Below, one piece after another: positions 44,851-54,577 of a stretch of DNA of 64,000 nt. The number at the start of each line of letters is the position of its first letter. The first letter of the stretch is position 1. Below the pieces are notes generated by a model. The model had not been told where the DNA came from. It did no database searches and saw only the letters and a program-made list of their open reading frames with translations. A program made the position numbers and the translations under genes. Origin of the DNA: Bemisia tabaci (Eukaryota; Arthropoda; Insecta; Hemiptera; Aleyrodidae); contig NC_092796.1 of NCBI RefSeq assembly GCF_918797505.1, positions 51,032,411 to 51,096,410 on the forward strand, given 5' to 3'.

Positions 44851-45411
44851 TAGGAGGAAAATCCGTCGTCCGTATACTTCAACAATTAGCAGGACATGAT
44901 GACTTCTTGTTAGAGGGACATTTTTACGGTCCTACCGAAGGTCTTCGCCGAAAACGGAATTTGTTGTTCATCAAAACAAGCTCGCTGAATGAATGAAATA
45001 TCCTAAATGAGGCTTCGAAAGAAGCTGTAAATTGTCGGGCTACTCCGGTTGAAGTGTTAACTGTGCGACGCGGCGGCGGACCGGTCACTAAGACCAAGAC
45101 CTACCTTCTGCTTGCTCAGCTTTCGCACCTCGCAATTTTCGTGGTGAACCTTTCCTCGAAGAAGGGTGAGGCCGGGCCCGTGGTCCCAAATTCTGGGCTG
45201 CGGCTCACCGCCGTCCCTTGTGCCCTCAGAAATGCTCCCTTAACGCTCTTAATTGAAAACTCCGCCCGCGAGCTTCCATCGTAAGCGATGTCAAGTTGTC
45301 GAAAACTCTCGAAAATCTCGCCCCTCTACCTCCTGCTCGCGACAGCTGAGGAGGTCAGTCAACCGTCACCCGAGTGCCTTTGTCTGAAATCAAAGTTCCA
45401 TTAAAATCCTC
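44851..45411. other. Unique stretch with CpG-rich core
   Basis: The segment 45050-45350 is GC-rich, with short frames and no recognised gene. Confidence 0.35.
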
Positions 45412-45419
45412 CTCCCGTG

Positions 45420-45615
45420 CATAGAGAAAAAAAAGGAGGGTGTTTGCATTTCGGGCATCTTTGAATTTTTTGATGACTTGATGACGTAGGTGGGTACAGA
45501 TTGGGTACAGCGGTACAGCGTGAAGAGGGGACGTCGCTGTACCCACCTACGTCATCAAGTCATCAAAAAATTCCAAGATGCCCGAAATGCAAACACCTCC
45601 TTTTTTTTCTCTATG
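45420..45615. mobile_element. 196-bp palindromic MITE with 8-bp duplication (hAT-like)
   Basis: The left arm (CATAGAGAAAAAAAAGGAGG, GCATTTCGGGCATC, GATGACTTGATGACGTAGG) is mirrored almost perfectly by the right arm ending TTTTTTTTCTCTATG. A perfect 8-bp duplication CTCCCGTG flanks it (45412-45419, 45616-45623). The high arm identity implies a young insertion. Superfamily assignment rests on the duplication length only. Confidence 0.88.
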
Positions 45616-45694
45616 CTCCCGTGGGTTTTTCTATGGTATCATATTTATCATTTCGACAATATCGATGATTCTATTTTAACCGTAATAAATTATA

Positions 45695-46031
45695 CATGGA
45701 GAAAAAAACTTCGTGCGTGGGACCCGAAGTTTAGGTCATATGGATCTCTGAAGTTTTCGGATTGAGCATCTGAAGACTTTAGGTCCAGCTGCTGAGGTTT
45801 GGATCATACATCTGAAACCTCAGTTCTTACATCTGAAGTACTTCGGTTTTCACATCCGAAAAACTTCGGTTCTCACATCTGAAGTACTTCAGATGTAAGA
45901 ACTGAAGTTTCAGATGTGTGATCCGAACCTCGACAGCTAGACCTAAAGAGTTCAGATGCTCAATCCGAAAACTTCAGAGATCCATATGACCTAAATTTCA
46001 GTTCCCACGCACGAGGATTTTTTTCTCCGTG
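45695..46031. mobile_element. CACGGAG palindromic MITE with TA duplication, copy 1
   Basis: Starts CATGGAGAAAAAAACTTCGT and ends GATTTTTTTCTCCGTG. Nested inverted words include GTGGGACCCGAAGTTT, TCTGAAGTTTTCGGATTG and CATCTGAAGTACTTCAGATG. TA flanks both ends (45693-45694, 46032-46033), as in Tc1/mariner-type insertions. It is 337 bp and non-coding. Confidence 0.85.
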
Positions 46032-46033
46032 TA

Positions 46034-46877
46034 TAAAGTATTTCACTCGGAATAATCGATAATGCTGTTAAGTGTTGGTCATCTACATGGAATATATTAA
46101 TTTTATTTCTGGTATACCGCGGTAGGTAAAATCCTCGAAGACTGGAATACGTTAATTCCATCCTTTGCTACATTTTATGTCTCGTCACTAACCGATACTC
46201 AAGTATTGTAAATCAAGTTTATGTTAAACGCAGTAACATGGAAGATTCCTTTTAAACTTTTAGCCATTTGCAATTTCTTTATTTTAATTTTGTTAAAGCA
46301 TCGTCGCGTTATTTTACCACCAATAACTTTACAACTTTTTCCTATCTTAATTGATGAATACCCGTATGGAATTACAAGCGTGGAAATCCGTACATCAGTG
46401 CAGTTTAAACACGAGAGACGCGCGCTCTGCGCTCTGTAAAACCCATTTATCCTGATTGAGTGTTTGCACCATTCTCGATGCAGTGAGAGTAACTAGCTGA
46501 CGCATCTGCGAGCAAATATTGATAAAAACGCGGTATTTAGAGAGTATAATGCTTCGAGCCGGAGTGCACCGAGTGCTCACTAAATTATTTAAGTTCTTTC
46601 CCGCCCGGCGCGTATTTGTGCAACTGGGGGTTTTACATGCTATCCTTCCAGCGCCTCGCGAGCCGGGAAAACAAATTTCAAGTATTTTCGTATGAATTTT
46701 CGATACGCTTTTCTTTCTCCTCCGCCGGAAACATTTGAATAAACAGTCGGGAATGTAATAAAACCCACTGAGCTTTGGCATGTCGCGGCGCGTTGGCTCT
46801 CGGCGTTGTCCCTCGGTTTTCCAGCTGTTCGTCGCCGCAACCGCGGCCACCCCACCCCCTCCCCCCGCCCCTCTATT
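46034..46877. other. Gene-free stretch
   Basis: AT-rich left half and CpG-rich right half (46550-46870), no gene recognised. Antisense frames at 46395-46910 run into the adjacent MITE and are not called. Confidence 0.35.
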
Positions 46878-47618
46878 CCGCCGTGCCAAAGGAAAACATC
46901 GTATGAACATTCGAGAGATGCCAAATTCCCTTCGATAAAATGTTCATTTTCGAGGCAAATTATGAATGTTTCCCCTCGAAATTTTCAGGACTCCTCGGTG
47001 AAATGGAGATGTTGCATGTGTGAGGGATTTGCGATTTGACTGTTGATTCTCATGTAAAAGCTCGCGAGAAACACGATGTGCCACTGATTTTCTCTGAAAT
47101 CAACTCCCAAGCTCAAAAAAGCTCTCAAGTTGAGGCCAAAATGGAGGGGATATCCCACGCTATCCTGAGAGTCCACCTCTGCATCAAGACAAACTCTCCA
47201 TGCAAAGATAGTGAGCAAATACATTGACAGGGCTGCCACTTTATTTGGAGACTGTAAAACTGAAAACACGGCATCACTGCTAACGTATTTGCTCCCTATC
47301 TTTGCATGGAGAGTTTGTCTTGAGGTAGAGGTAAACTCTGAGGATAGCGTGGGATATCCCCTCCATTTTGGCCTCAACTTGAGAGCTTTTTTTGAGCTTG
47401 GGAGTTGACTTCAGAGAAAACCAGAGGCACCATCGTGTTTCTCGCGAACTTTCACATAAGAATCAACAGTCAAATCGCGAATTCCTCACACATGCAACAT
47501 CTCCATTACCCGAAGAATTTGAAAAAAAAATTCGTAAGTTTACCAGGAATTCGTATTTTATCAAAGGAAATTTGGCAATGCCTGAAGGTTCATACGGCGT
47601 TTTTCCATATCGCGGCAG
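46878..47618. mobile_element. CTGCCGTGCT palindromic MITE, copy 6, interrupted by a foldback element
   Basis: The left half (CCGCCGTGCCAAAGGAAAAC to about 47001) and the right half (about 47508 to CATATCGCGGCAG) are the two arms of the family. A ~505-bp foldback element sits between them. Flanks TATT and TGTT match at 3 of 4 bases. Confidence 0.8.
47002..47507. mobile_element. Long-arm foldback element (AATGGAGATGTTGC ends), complete copy, nested
   Basis: It starts AATGGAGATGTTGCATGTG and ends CATGCAACATCTCCATT. Arms of about 200 bp are mirrored around a centre near 47255, including CTCAAGTTGAGGCCAAAATG with its inverse and CTCCATGCAAAGATAG with its inverse. It is inserted into the CTGCCGTGCT MITE, so it is younger. 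A truncated relative lies at 15105-15442. It is non-coding. Confidence 0.85.
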
Positions 47619-48124
47619 TGTTCTCGATCATACCGAGTGGAAAGCGGGAAAAATCATCCCCCCGACAAGCGACCGTTAGCCGGGACCAGCGGAAGGATGC
47701 AAAGAAGTGTTGCCGATAAATATACTGTAGGTCGGCGAAGCTTGGAAATAACCAATTTATCTTAAGTGGTGTGCAAATACGATGGCCACTATTAATTCGC
47801 GCACAGACACAGACGCAGCGGCAAGGCCGCGGCATGAGGCGGCGAGAGCATGCCCGGCGCAAGTTCCATTTACCATTTTGGAGACGATTAATGGAAGCGA
47901 CCGCCACTCAGCCGCCCGCGAGCCCCGCCCGCGCCTAAATTATCCTCCGAGTGGTCTCAAATTGGAAATCCCCATGCCCCGCTAATACCCCTATCCTTTT
48001 CCCCGTTGGCTGTTTATTCATCAATTTGCCTCCGGTTTATTCCTTCTTAATTGTCCGCTTTACCTCTTTTGCCGCCCATTGTTGCCGCGAGACCCTAATT
48101 TCCTCGGATACAGTCCCGGGATAT
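47619..48124. other. CpG-rich unique stretch
   Basis: GC-rich DNA at 47620-47960 with short frames and no recognised gene, between two MITEs. Confidence 0.35.
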
Positions 48125-48377
48125 CCGCCGTGCCGAGGAAAAACGCCGTATGAGCCTTCAGGCGTTGTCAAATTGCCTGTGATAAAACGCAAATTTCCTG
48201 GTAAACTTATGAATATTTTTCTTCCAATTTTTCAGATAATTTTATTCGCAATTCTACCTAATGCTCCTGAAAATGTCAAGAAAAAATATTCATAATTTTC
48301 CCGAAAAAGAAACATTTTATCGAAGGAGATTTGGCAACTCTCGAATGTTCGTAAGGCGTTCTTCCTTAGCGTGGCAG
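48125..48377. mobile_element. CTGCCGTGCT palindromic MITE, copy 7
   Basis: Starts CCGCCGTGCCGAGGAAAAAC and ends TTCTTCCTTAGCGTGGCAG. The arms are typical (GCGTTGTCAAATTGCC and GATTTGGCAACTCTCG). Flanks ATAT and AATT do not give a clean duplication. Confidence 0.8.
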
Positions 48378-49258
48378 AATTGGCTCCATCCGAGATCCTA
48401 GCCCTGCCGCTGAGGAGCGTCTCATCTATCAATGCTCCCCGGCTTCAGGTTATTCCCTCTTTCACAAGGCCGAAAACACCTAAGTCTAATTCCACCTGAG
48501 CCACGGAATGCATAAGGTTATATGGAGGGTAGGGCTTATCTCAAAATTCACTTATGCCCTTACGTCAGATTTTCCGTCGAGTGGCTCGTTAGAAGGAAAT
48601 CCCGTCCCCCCCTCCTCTCCTTCACGAGTTTTCCCTATGCTACTGACGGATTTAGAAGCACAAGTTTGAGGAGGACGCCGATCTAATGAAATGTGACTTA
48701 GAGAGCGGAATGAAGAGCCTGCATTTCGAAAATGCTTTCGCCATCGTCCTATCCTCATTTCCAAATTCTCGAGCACTTTCGCCCGGAAAAATATTCATGC
48801 CGGGCCCAGGCTAATGGGCAAATAAAGCGCAGCGCGCTCGACGTGGCTTCCTTGGTTTTCATTTTTTTTTGTTTCTTTGAAAATAATGAATCGGAATTAA
48901 TTTGCCCCCACACTGCAGCAGAGCGGAGAAGAATCGGAAACCTCTACTTGCATCTTTTACTGCGTTTCTGTTGGGTTTGCCCTGCGTGAAAATATTTTTC
49001 CATGGAAATTTAAAGTGATCGCTTCTTGTAATTTTTACCCTTGGAGGGAGAGAATTTTTTTCAGTAACTAACGTTTCAATGTGGGAATAACTTCCTCTTT
49101 ACCAATCAGGAGATGTTTTCAATTTAAAATTAGACTGGAATTCTTTATTTCCCTTTGAATTCTAATAAAATCTCCGTTATCAAATGCTGCCGTGTAGAGC
49201 ATAAACGCCTTAAATCCATCATGAATTCGTACAATTTTTTCTGCAACCAAGTACTCTG
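48378..49258. other. Gene-free stretch left of the RTE
   Basis: Unique DNA with no recognised gene or complete repeat. Confidence 0.4.
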
Positions 49259-49273
49259 TTGATAGACTACCTA
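49259..49273. repeat. Target-site duplication, left copy, 15 bp
   Basis: TTGATAGACTACCTA here is identical to 52452-52466 on the other side of the RTE element, marking its insertion. Confidence 0.95.
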
Positions 49274-52200
49274 TATATATATATATAGAGTCGCTTTATA
49301 ACGCACTCTGGCGTTCTACGACACCCAAACGCCACATATGCCTGTCTTCCCAGAGGTTATCGGGCAACTGACACCGCAACATCTCTTCGTCAACGCCCTG
49401 CCGCCAACCCTTTACGGGACGTCCCCGTCGCCTCTTCCCAGGTGGTACCCAATCCAAAACTTGTTTGGGCAACCTCTCCTCCGACATTCTTTGCACATGT
49501 CCATACCAGCATAACTGCCTGGACATGACGTCGTGCACGATATCTTTCTCAACCTTCATCACCTGGCGAATTCTCTCATTACGGACACGGTCCCGTCTCG
49601 AAATGCCGGCAGATCGCCGCCAAAAATCCATTTCAGTTGCCCTCAACATTTCTTGCGTTCTTTTCGTCAAAGGCCACACTTCACTACCATAGAGCAAGAT
49701 ACTTTTAACGATGGCATCATATATCCGGTGCTTGTTTGCCTTTGAGATGCTTTGATCCCAGAGCACCCCGTTCAGCATCGCAATGGCTCTCCTGCCCTGG
49801 ATGATCCTGTCCTTAATTGCTCTATCCATCCTTCCATCCTGATCGAGCCAAACACCGAGATACTTATACTCGTCACACTCTTCGATGCGCCGTCCATCCT
49901 CAAGCTCTATGCTTTGCCGTTGATGCGCTGCTCCCACGACCAGCTTCTCTGTCTTGGACACACTAACGTCCATGCCCCATTTCCGATATTCTTCGACCAA
50001 CTTCCGCGTCATGTAATCTGCATCTTCCTCATCTTGAGCTACAACGATCTGGTCATCGGCAAAGCATAGAGTATAAAGGGTCTGCCCATCAACGAGTGGA
50101 ACGCCCATTCCCGCAACCTTATTTTTCCATTCCTTTAAAACGTGCTCTAGGTATACCTTAAATAGTGTTGGTGACAAGCAGCAGCCTTGTTTTAGCCCTT
50201 TTGTGACGAAAAAACCTCCGGACAACTCTCCACGACATTTAATTCTTGCTATCGTCCCGTTATAAAATGATTTAATTGCCCCCACAAGTCCTTTGCTAAA
50301 ACCCCTTTTTTCCAAGGCTTCCCAAAGCTTCACTAACGGCACGCTGTCATAAGCTTTCTGAAGATCCACAAACACCAAGTGCAGCTCCTGGCTGACCGCC
50401 CTTTTCTTCTCGATGACCTGGGTAATGGTGAACAGATGGTCGACGGTAGACCTACCGGCTCTAAAACCAGCCTGTTCTTCGGCTTCCTGGCCGCTCCAAA
50501 ACTCTTCGACCTTTGCCTTGAGAATTTTACCATAGACCTTGCTCAAGGTTCCTGTGACCGATATACCTCTGTAATTATCGCAATCTTGTTTACTACCTTT
50601 CTTATGACTGGGAGTAATCCAAGATTCCTTCCAATCCTTTGGTATTTCGGAACCATGCAAACAGTCTTGCATGAGTTTCCTCAGATGTTCAAATAGTTTA
50701 CCGGTGCCACATTTTATCAACTCCGCCGGTATACCCCCAGGTCCAGGAGCTCTGCGAGTTTTCAGCTCCCTCACAGCCTTCACTACATCTTGGAGCTGGA
50801 TCTCCACGTTGGAATCTTCTTTAGTGCTTATGACTCCGCCTTGAAACTCGGGTCGCCTCTCCGTTAATAAATCTTTAAAATAGTCCTCCATCTTGTCAAT
50901 TGGTATCGGAGATATGATGTCGCGCATTTTATTTCGTCGCAACCCTTTGATCACTTTCCAGCCTTCCGTACTTTTCCGGCCTCCAAGGTAGGTATTTATC
51001 TTCATACAGCTTTCTTCCCAAGCCTCATTCTTCTTCCGAGTGATGACCCGACGGACCCTTGCTTGAGCCTGTTTGTACATGATTTTATCATCCAACTTTT
51101 GAGAAGAGAGAAACTGATGATACCTATTCCTTTTCACATTTATTTCCTCCTCTACCTCCGCATCCCACCAGTACGGTTTTTGATTATCATTTTTTGGATC
51201 AGAAACCCCCAGGGCCTCCGCTGCCGCCGAGTGAACGCAATTCTTGATAAACTCATACCGCTCTTCCGTACTGCCATCGCACGCATCTCCTAACTTTTCA
51301 TCCAGGCGCTTTGCGTACAGAGCCTTGACACTCGGGTGCTTTAGGCTATCGATGTTATACTGAACTTGATGTACGCGTTGTCGCTCCGGTTGTTGATTGT
51401 CGCCTTGATCGTTCTGCGACACACGAGCGGGAAAGGCTACATCCGCTCTGAGGAAATAGTGGTCACTACCGCAGGAGAGTCCTCTACATACTCTCACCTG
51501 CTGGATCTTAAGGTTTGTTACCTGTTTAACGAGCACGTAGTCAATGATGGATCTTAAGCCGCGAGTAGGTTGGACCCAAGTATATTTGTGAATATCCTTG
51601 TGTTGGTAGAACCCGTTCAACACTTTTAGTTCCCTCTGCTCGCAAACGTCGATAATGCGGCTTCCGTTGTCGTTCACCGTAACTTCACCGAACGGGCCGA
51701 CGACTTTACTGTTCACCCGGGATCCCGTTCTACCGTTTAGATCTCCCAACACAAGGACTTCCCTCCCAGGTCCTACCTTCACTACCTCCTCGTCTAGTTC
51801 TTCAAAAAACTGATCCTTAAGTGCAATGGTAGCATCATCATTGACCCCGTATACTCCCAAAACAGTGACTCTGTGACCGTGCAATGTTAGGTTCATCTTA
51901 ATCATGCGAGCGTTGATGGCCTCCCAGTTCTTAATATTTTTTCGAAATTTTTTGCGGATCAGAATTGCGACACCCTGTTGTGCACGCTGATGTTTCGGCA
52001 CTCCACTGTAGAATAAATCGTAGTCCCCAAGGCTCTCTGATCCGTGGCCTTTTTTCTTTGTTTCCGTTATTACCGCCACGTCGATCCCGTTGTTCTTTAT
52101 CTCCGATACCACTTCCGTCAGTTTCTTGGAAATGCCTTGCACATTCCAAGTACCAAAAGCGAGTGTCGTTTTCCGTAATCTAAGTCGAAGAGTCCGTTTG

Positions 52201-52451
52201 TTTCCATGATTACCGAGGCATATGTTATTGGGTTTTTTGACATTGTACATTTTTTCCAAGGATCGGGGAGTCAGCCCGATGCCCCAACCCCCAACCTGGA
52301 GGACCAGGGTTTGATTTCGGAGTTTCCTCTCCTAGACAGGTTGCTTCCACCACAGCTAAGAGCCCTGTCTACCCACCCCCTTTGAGGCAGGGGCTACCAG
52401 CTGGGGTCCGCAGGATTGCTAAACCTGTGACAGTATAGTCCCCCATACGGA
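49274..52451 (-). mobile_element. Full-length RTE-type non-LTR retrotransposon
   Basis: The element reads on minus from about 52451 to 49274 and is bounded by a perfect 15-bp target duplication. A ~200-nt 5' UTR (with CCTCCAGGTTGGGGGTTGGG) precedes one uninterrupted ORF. The 3' UTR is only about 20 nt and ends in a (TA)n tail, as typical of RTE elements, whose 3' ends are short tandem repeats rather than poly-A. The intact ORF and identical duplications show a recent insertion, and the copy may still be competent. Its 5' end abuts a CACGGAG MITE at 52467. Confidence 0.93.
49296..52250 (-). CDS. RTE-type endonuclease/reverse transcriptase, 984 aa
   Basis: A single ORF encodes an N-terminal apurinic-type endonuclease (about residues 28-270) followed by a reverse transcriptase (about 490-770) and a basic C-terminal domain. 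Endonuclease landmarks are GTWNVQG (Asn36), ITETKK (Glu63), LGDLNGR (Asp170, Asn172) and GSDHYF (Ser-Asp-His 262-264). RT landmarks are YRGISV, QAGFRAGRSTVDH, FVDLQKAYDSVP (catalytic Asp629), GLKQGCCLSP and FADD (Asp732, Asp733). The C-terminus has GKRRRGRPVKGW, common in RTE proteins. All catalytic residues are present and no stop or frameshift was found. The start used is the first ATG (MYNVKKP, 52250), 9 nt inside the longest frame, which opens at TTG. The product would nick target DNA and prime reverse transcription of its own RNA. Confidence 0.95.
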   Translation of the reverse strand: MYNVKKPNNICLGNHGNKRTLRLRLRKTTLAFGTWNVQGISKKLTEVVSEIKNNGIDVAVITETKKKGHGSESLGDYDLFYSGVPKHQRAQQGVAILIRKKFRKNIKNWEAINARMIKMNLTLHGHRVTVLGVYGVNDDATIALKDQFFEELDEEVVKVGPGREVLVLGDLNGRTGSRVNSKVVGPFGEVTVNDNGSRIIDVCEQRELKVLNGFYQHKDIHKYTWVQPTRGLRSIIDYVLVKQVTNLKIQQVRVCRGLSCGSDHYFLRADVAFPARVSQNDQGDNQQPERQRVHQVQYNIDSLKHPSVKALYAKRLDEKLGDACDGSTEERYEFIKNCVHSAAAEALGVSDPKNDNQKPYWWDAEVEEEINVKRNRYHQFLSSQKLDDKIMYKQAQARVRRVITRKKNEAWEESCMKINTYLGGRKSTEGWKVIKGLRRNKMRDIISPIPIDKMEDYFKDLLTERRPEFQGGVISTKEDSNVEIQLQDVVKAVRELKTRRAPGPGGIPAELIKCGTGKLFEHLRKLMQDCLHGSEIPKDWKESWITPSHKKGSKQDCDNYRGISVTGTLSKVYGKILKAKVEEFWSGQEAEEQAGFRAGRSTVDHLFTITQVIEKKRAVSQELHLVFVDLQKAYDSVPLVKLWEALEKRGFSKGLVGAIKSFYNGTIARIKCRGELSGGFFVTKGLKQGCCLSPTLFKVYLEHVLKEWKNKVAGMGVPLVDGQTLYTLCFADDQIVVAQDEEDADYMTRKLVEEYRKWGMDVSVSKTEKLVVGAAHQRQSIELEDGRRIEECDEYKYLGVWLDQDGRMDRAIKDRIIQGRRAIAMLNGVLWDQSISKANKHRIYDAIVKSILLYGSEVWPLTKRTQEMLRATEMDFWRRSAGISRRDRVRNERIRQVMKVEKDIVHDVMSRQLCWYGHVQRMSEERLPKQVLDWVPPGKRRRGRPVKGWRQGVDEEMLRCQLPDNLWEDRHMWRLGVVERQSAL

Positions 52452-52466
52452 TTGATAGACTACCTA
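52452..52466. repeat. Target-site duplication, right copy, 15 bp
   Basis: Identical to 49259-49273. Its last two bases TA are also the left TA flank of the adjoining CACGGAG MITE. Confidence 0.95.
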
Positions 52467-52791
52467 CACGGAGAAAAAAACCTCGTTCGTGGGACCCGAA
52501 GTTTCGGATCTAAAGTTTTCGGATTGAGCATCTGAACACTTTAGGTCCAGCTGTCGAGGTTCGGATCACACATCTGAAACTTCAGTCTTGCATCTGAAGT
52601 ACTTCAGATGTGAGAACCGAAGTTTTTCGGTTGTGAAAACCGAAGCACTTCAGATGTAATAACTGAAGTTTCAGATGTTTGATCCAAACCTCAGCAGCTG
52701 GACCTAAAGTGCTCAGATGCTCAATCCGAAAACTTCAGAGATCCATATGACTTAAACTTCGGGTCCCACGCACGAAGTTTTTTTCTCCGTG
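52467..52791. mobile_element. CACGGAG palindromic MITE with TA duplication, copy 2
   Basis: Starts CACGGAGAAAAAAACCTCGT and ends AAGTTTTTTTCTCCGTG, with TA at 52465-52466 and 52792-52793. The nested inverted structure matches copy 1 at 45695 (GTGGGACCCGAAGTTTCGG, CATCTGAAGTACTTCAGATG). It is 325 bp and non-coding. Confidence 0.87.
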
Positions 52792-52793
52792 TA

Positions 52794-54325
52794 ATTACCT
52801 CCCTGCTTTATTTTTTTAGTACGTATTGTCGAAAGTATAAGCCGAAGATATTCCGACAATTTTAAGAATTATCAATAATCACTGATAATTTTGTGATGAA
52901 GCATTTTGTCAGAGAAACAATCTGGAAAATCCAGATTGAAGTTACGTCATTTTAGTTCTGAGCGGCAGATTGGTACTAGCACTGTTGTTAGCCGAAGACC
53001 CCTTTTTTATCGCAGTAAAAATCGTAAGGCTTCGAACGAGTTTAAGGACAAAAATTCTCCCCCGGAGAATTAAACTCAACGAGAGACAAACGGACACGAT
53101 CGGAATGAAAATCTTCCCCGGACGAAGGCAACTTGAACGAAAGGTTAAAAAGATGCGCAGGAGACCGGGGGGGGGGGGGGGATGCGGGGGTCGATGGAGA
53201 TTAAAACGGAGAGGGCAGGGGTGGGAAGCGGCTCAGTAGACTAATGAATAAAACGAAACGACTCAATTAGGACGACGTCGCGTCACGCTGCGCCGGGCGG
53301 GGGCCGCGCCGCAACCCGCAACGCTCCGCATCGCTACCGACCCACCCAGCCGAGAAGATGCTCCGACATCTTCCCCGTTCCGTTCCCGACCGTGAACGGC
53401 CAACCGGCGGAGAAAAATGTTAATATAATTAAAACAATATTTTCAGGCTCTGAGCTTCTTTTAAATACCCTCCGTCGGGAGAGCCCTCGGATTCACCATT
53501 CCGCTCGTTGCAATGCGCGCTGAGCTCGAATAAATTCTGACAATGCTCCCTCCACCCTCGCCACCCCTCTCGCAGCCGCCGGGTCCGACTCCCCCCCCCC
53601 CCCCGGCCCCTTTTCACCCCCGCCGACGGATCCGATTTTACATTTACAAATATTTTATTTCCCACTTGCTATTTGGTACACGTTCGCGGCCTTTATTAGG
53701 GACGATTTTCAGCAGCTTTTTCATCCCCGGCGGCGGCGAGGCGGCGGGGGGCTGAATTTTTCATTTTTCCTTCAGCTGGCTCCCCGACGGAACGTGTCTG
53801 TTTTTAATTGCGCCAATTAAAATGAATAATATACGGCGTATCCCGGATCGGGCGCAGGGCGGGGGCGGGGGTGGAAATGGTCCACCGAGCGCGGATAGTT
53901 TTCTTTCGGCTGAATTAGAAATACCAGTTGGAATCCATCCCTCCTCCCTGCGCACCCCCCTCCGGCTCCCGACAACTGTGACTCCTTAATTCTGGCCAAG
54001 TCGCGAAATTTGTTTTGCAAGCCGCGGTCGTTGAGCTAGCCTACTTTAAACCGGAGATTTTAAGCCCGCGAACAAACCCCCCCGCCCTTCCGGCCTTTCA
54101 TCCAGACACGACTGGAGCGGAAGCAATGCCATCTCTTACTTTCCGCCCCTCCTTATCTCAGACTCATCGCAGCCCTACGGCTCGGCTCTCGGATGAGTCA
54201 AGCGCTCCCTTGAAAATGTCTGAATCGCGAGAATTCGCAGATAAAATCACCCCAAAAACAATAGTTTGTTGGTCAAAGTCAGAGGATCTCTTTTTTTTTT
54301 TTTTTTTTTTTTTTAATCCATTTTT
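52794..54325. other. Gene-free CpG-rich stretch
   Basis: Strongly CpG-rich between 53000 and 54250, with a G15 run at 53167-53181, a C14 run at 53591-53604 and a T run at 54291-54314. Short frames on both strands resemble no known protein. It could hold regulatory DNA. Confidence 0.35.
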
Positions 54326-54577
54326 GGACCGCGTTTAGCAGAAAGGAACCATGCCACATTGGCCGACGTCAAATTTAACTGGGCAATTTAATTTTTTACA
54401 AATAACATTGGTGCGGATTCCTTTGAAAATTTAAGAAAAATTGCTTCGCCCTATGCAAAAAATTCATTGAATTTTTTCCAAAAATCCGCACAACCGTTTT
54501 CGTGTAAAAAATTAAATTGCCCAATTAAAGTTGACAATTGCTGATGTGGCTTGGTCCCTTTTTACGTAACGCGGTCC
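54326..54577. mobile_element. GGACCGCGTT palindromic MITE, complete copy
   Basis: Left GGACCGCGTTTAGCAGAAAG and right TTTTTACGTAACGCGGTCC are inverted ends. Inner pairs include AACTGGGCAATTTAATTTTT with AAAAATTAAATTGCCCAATT. A truncated copy lies at 44628-44850. It is non-coding. Confidence 0.8.
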
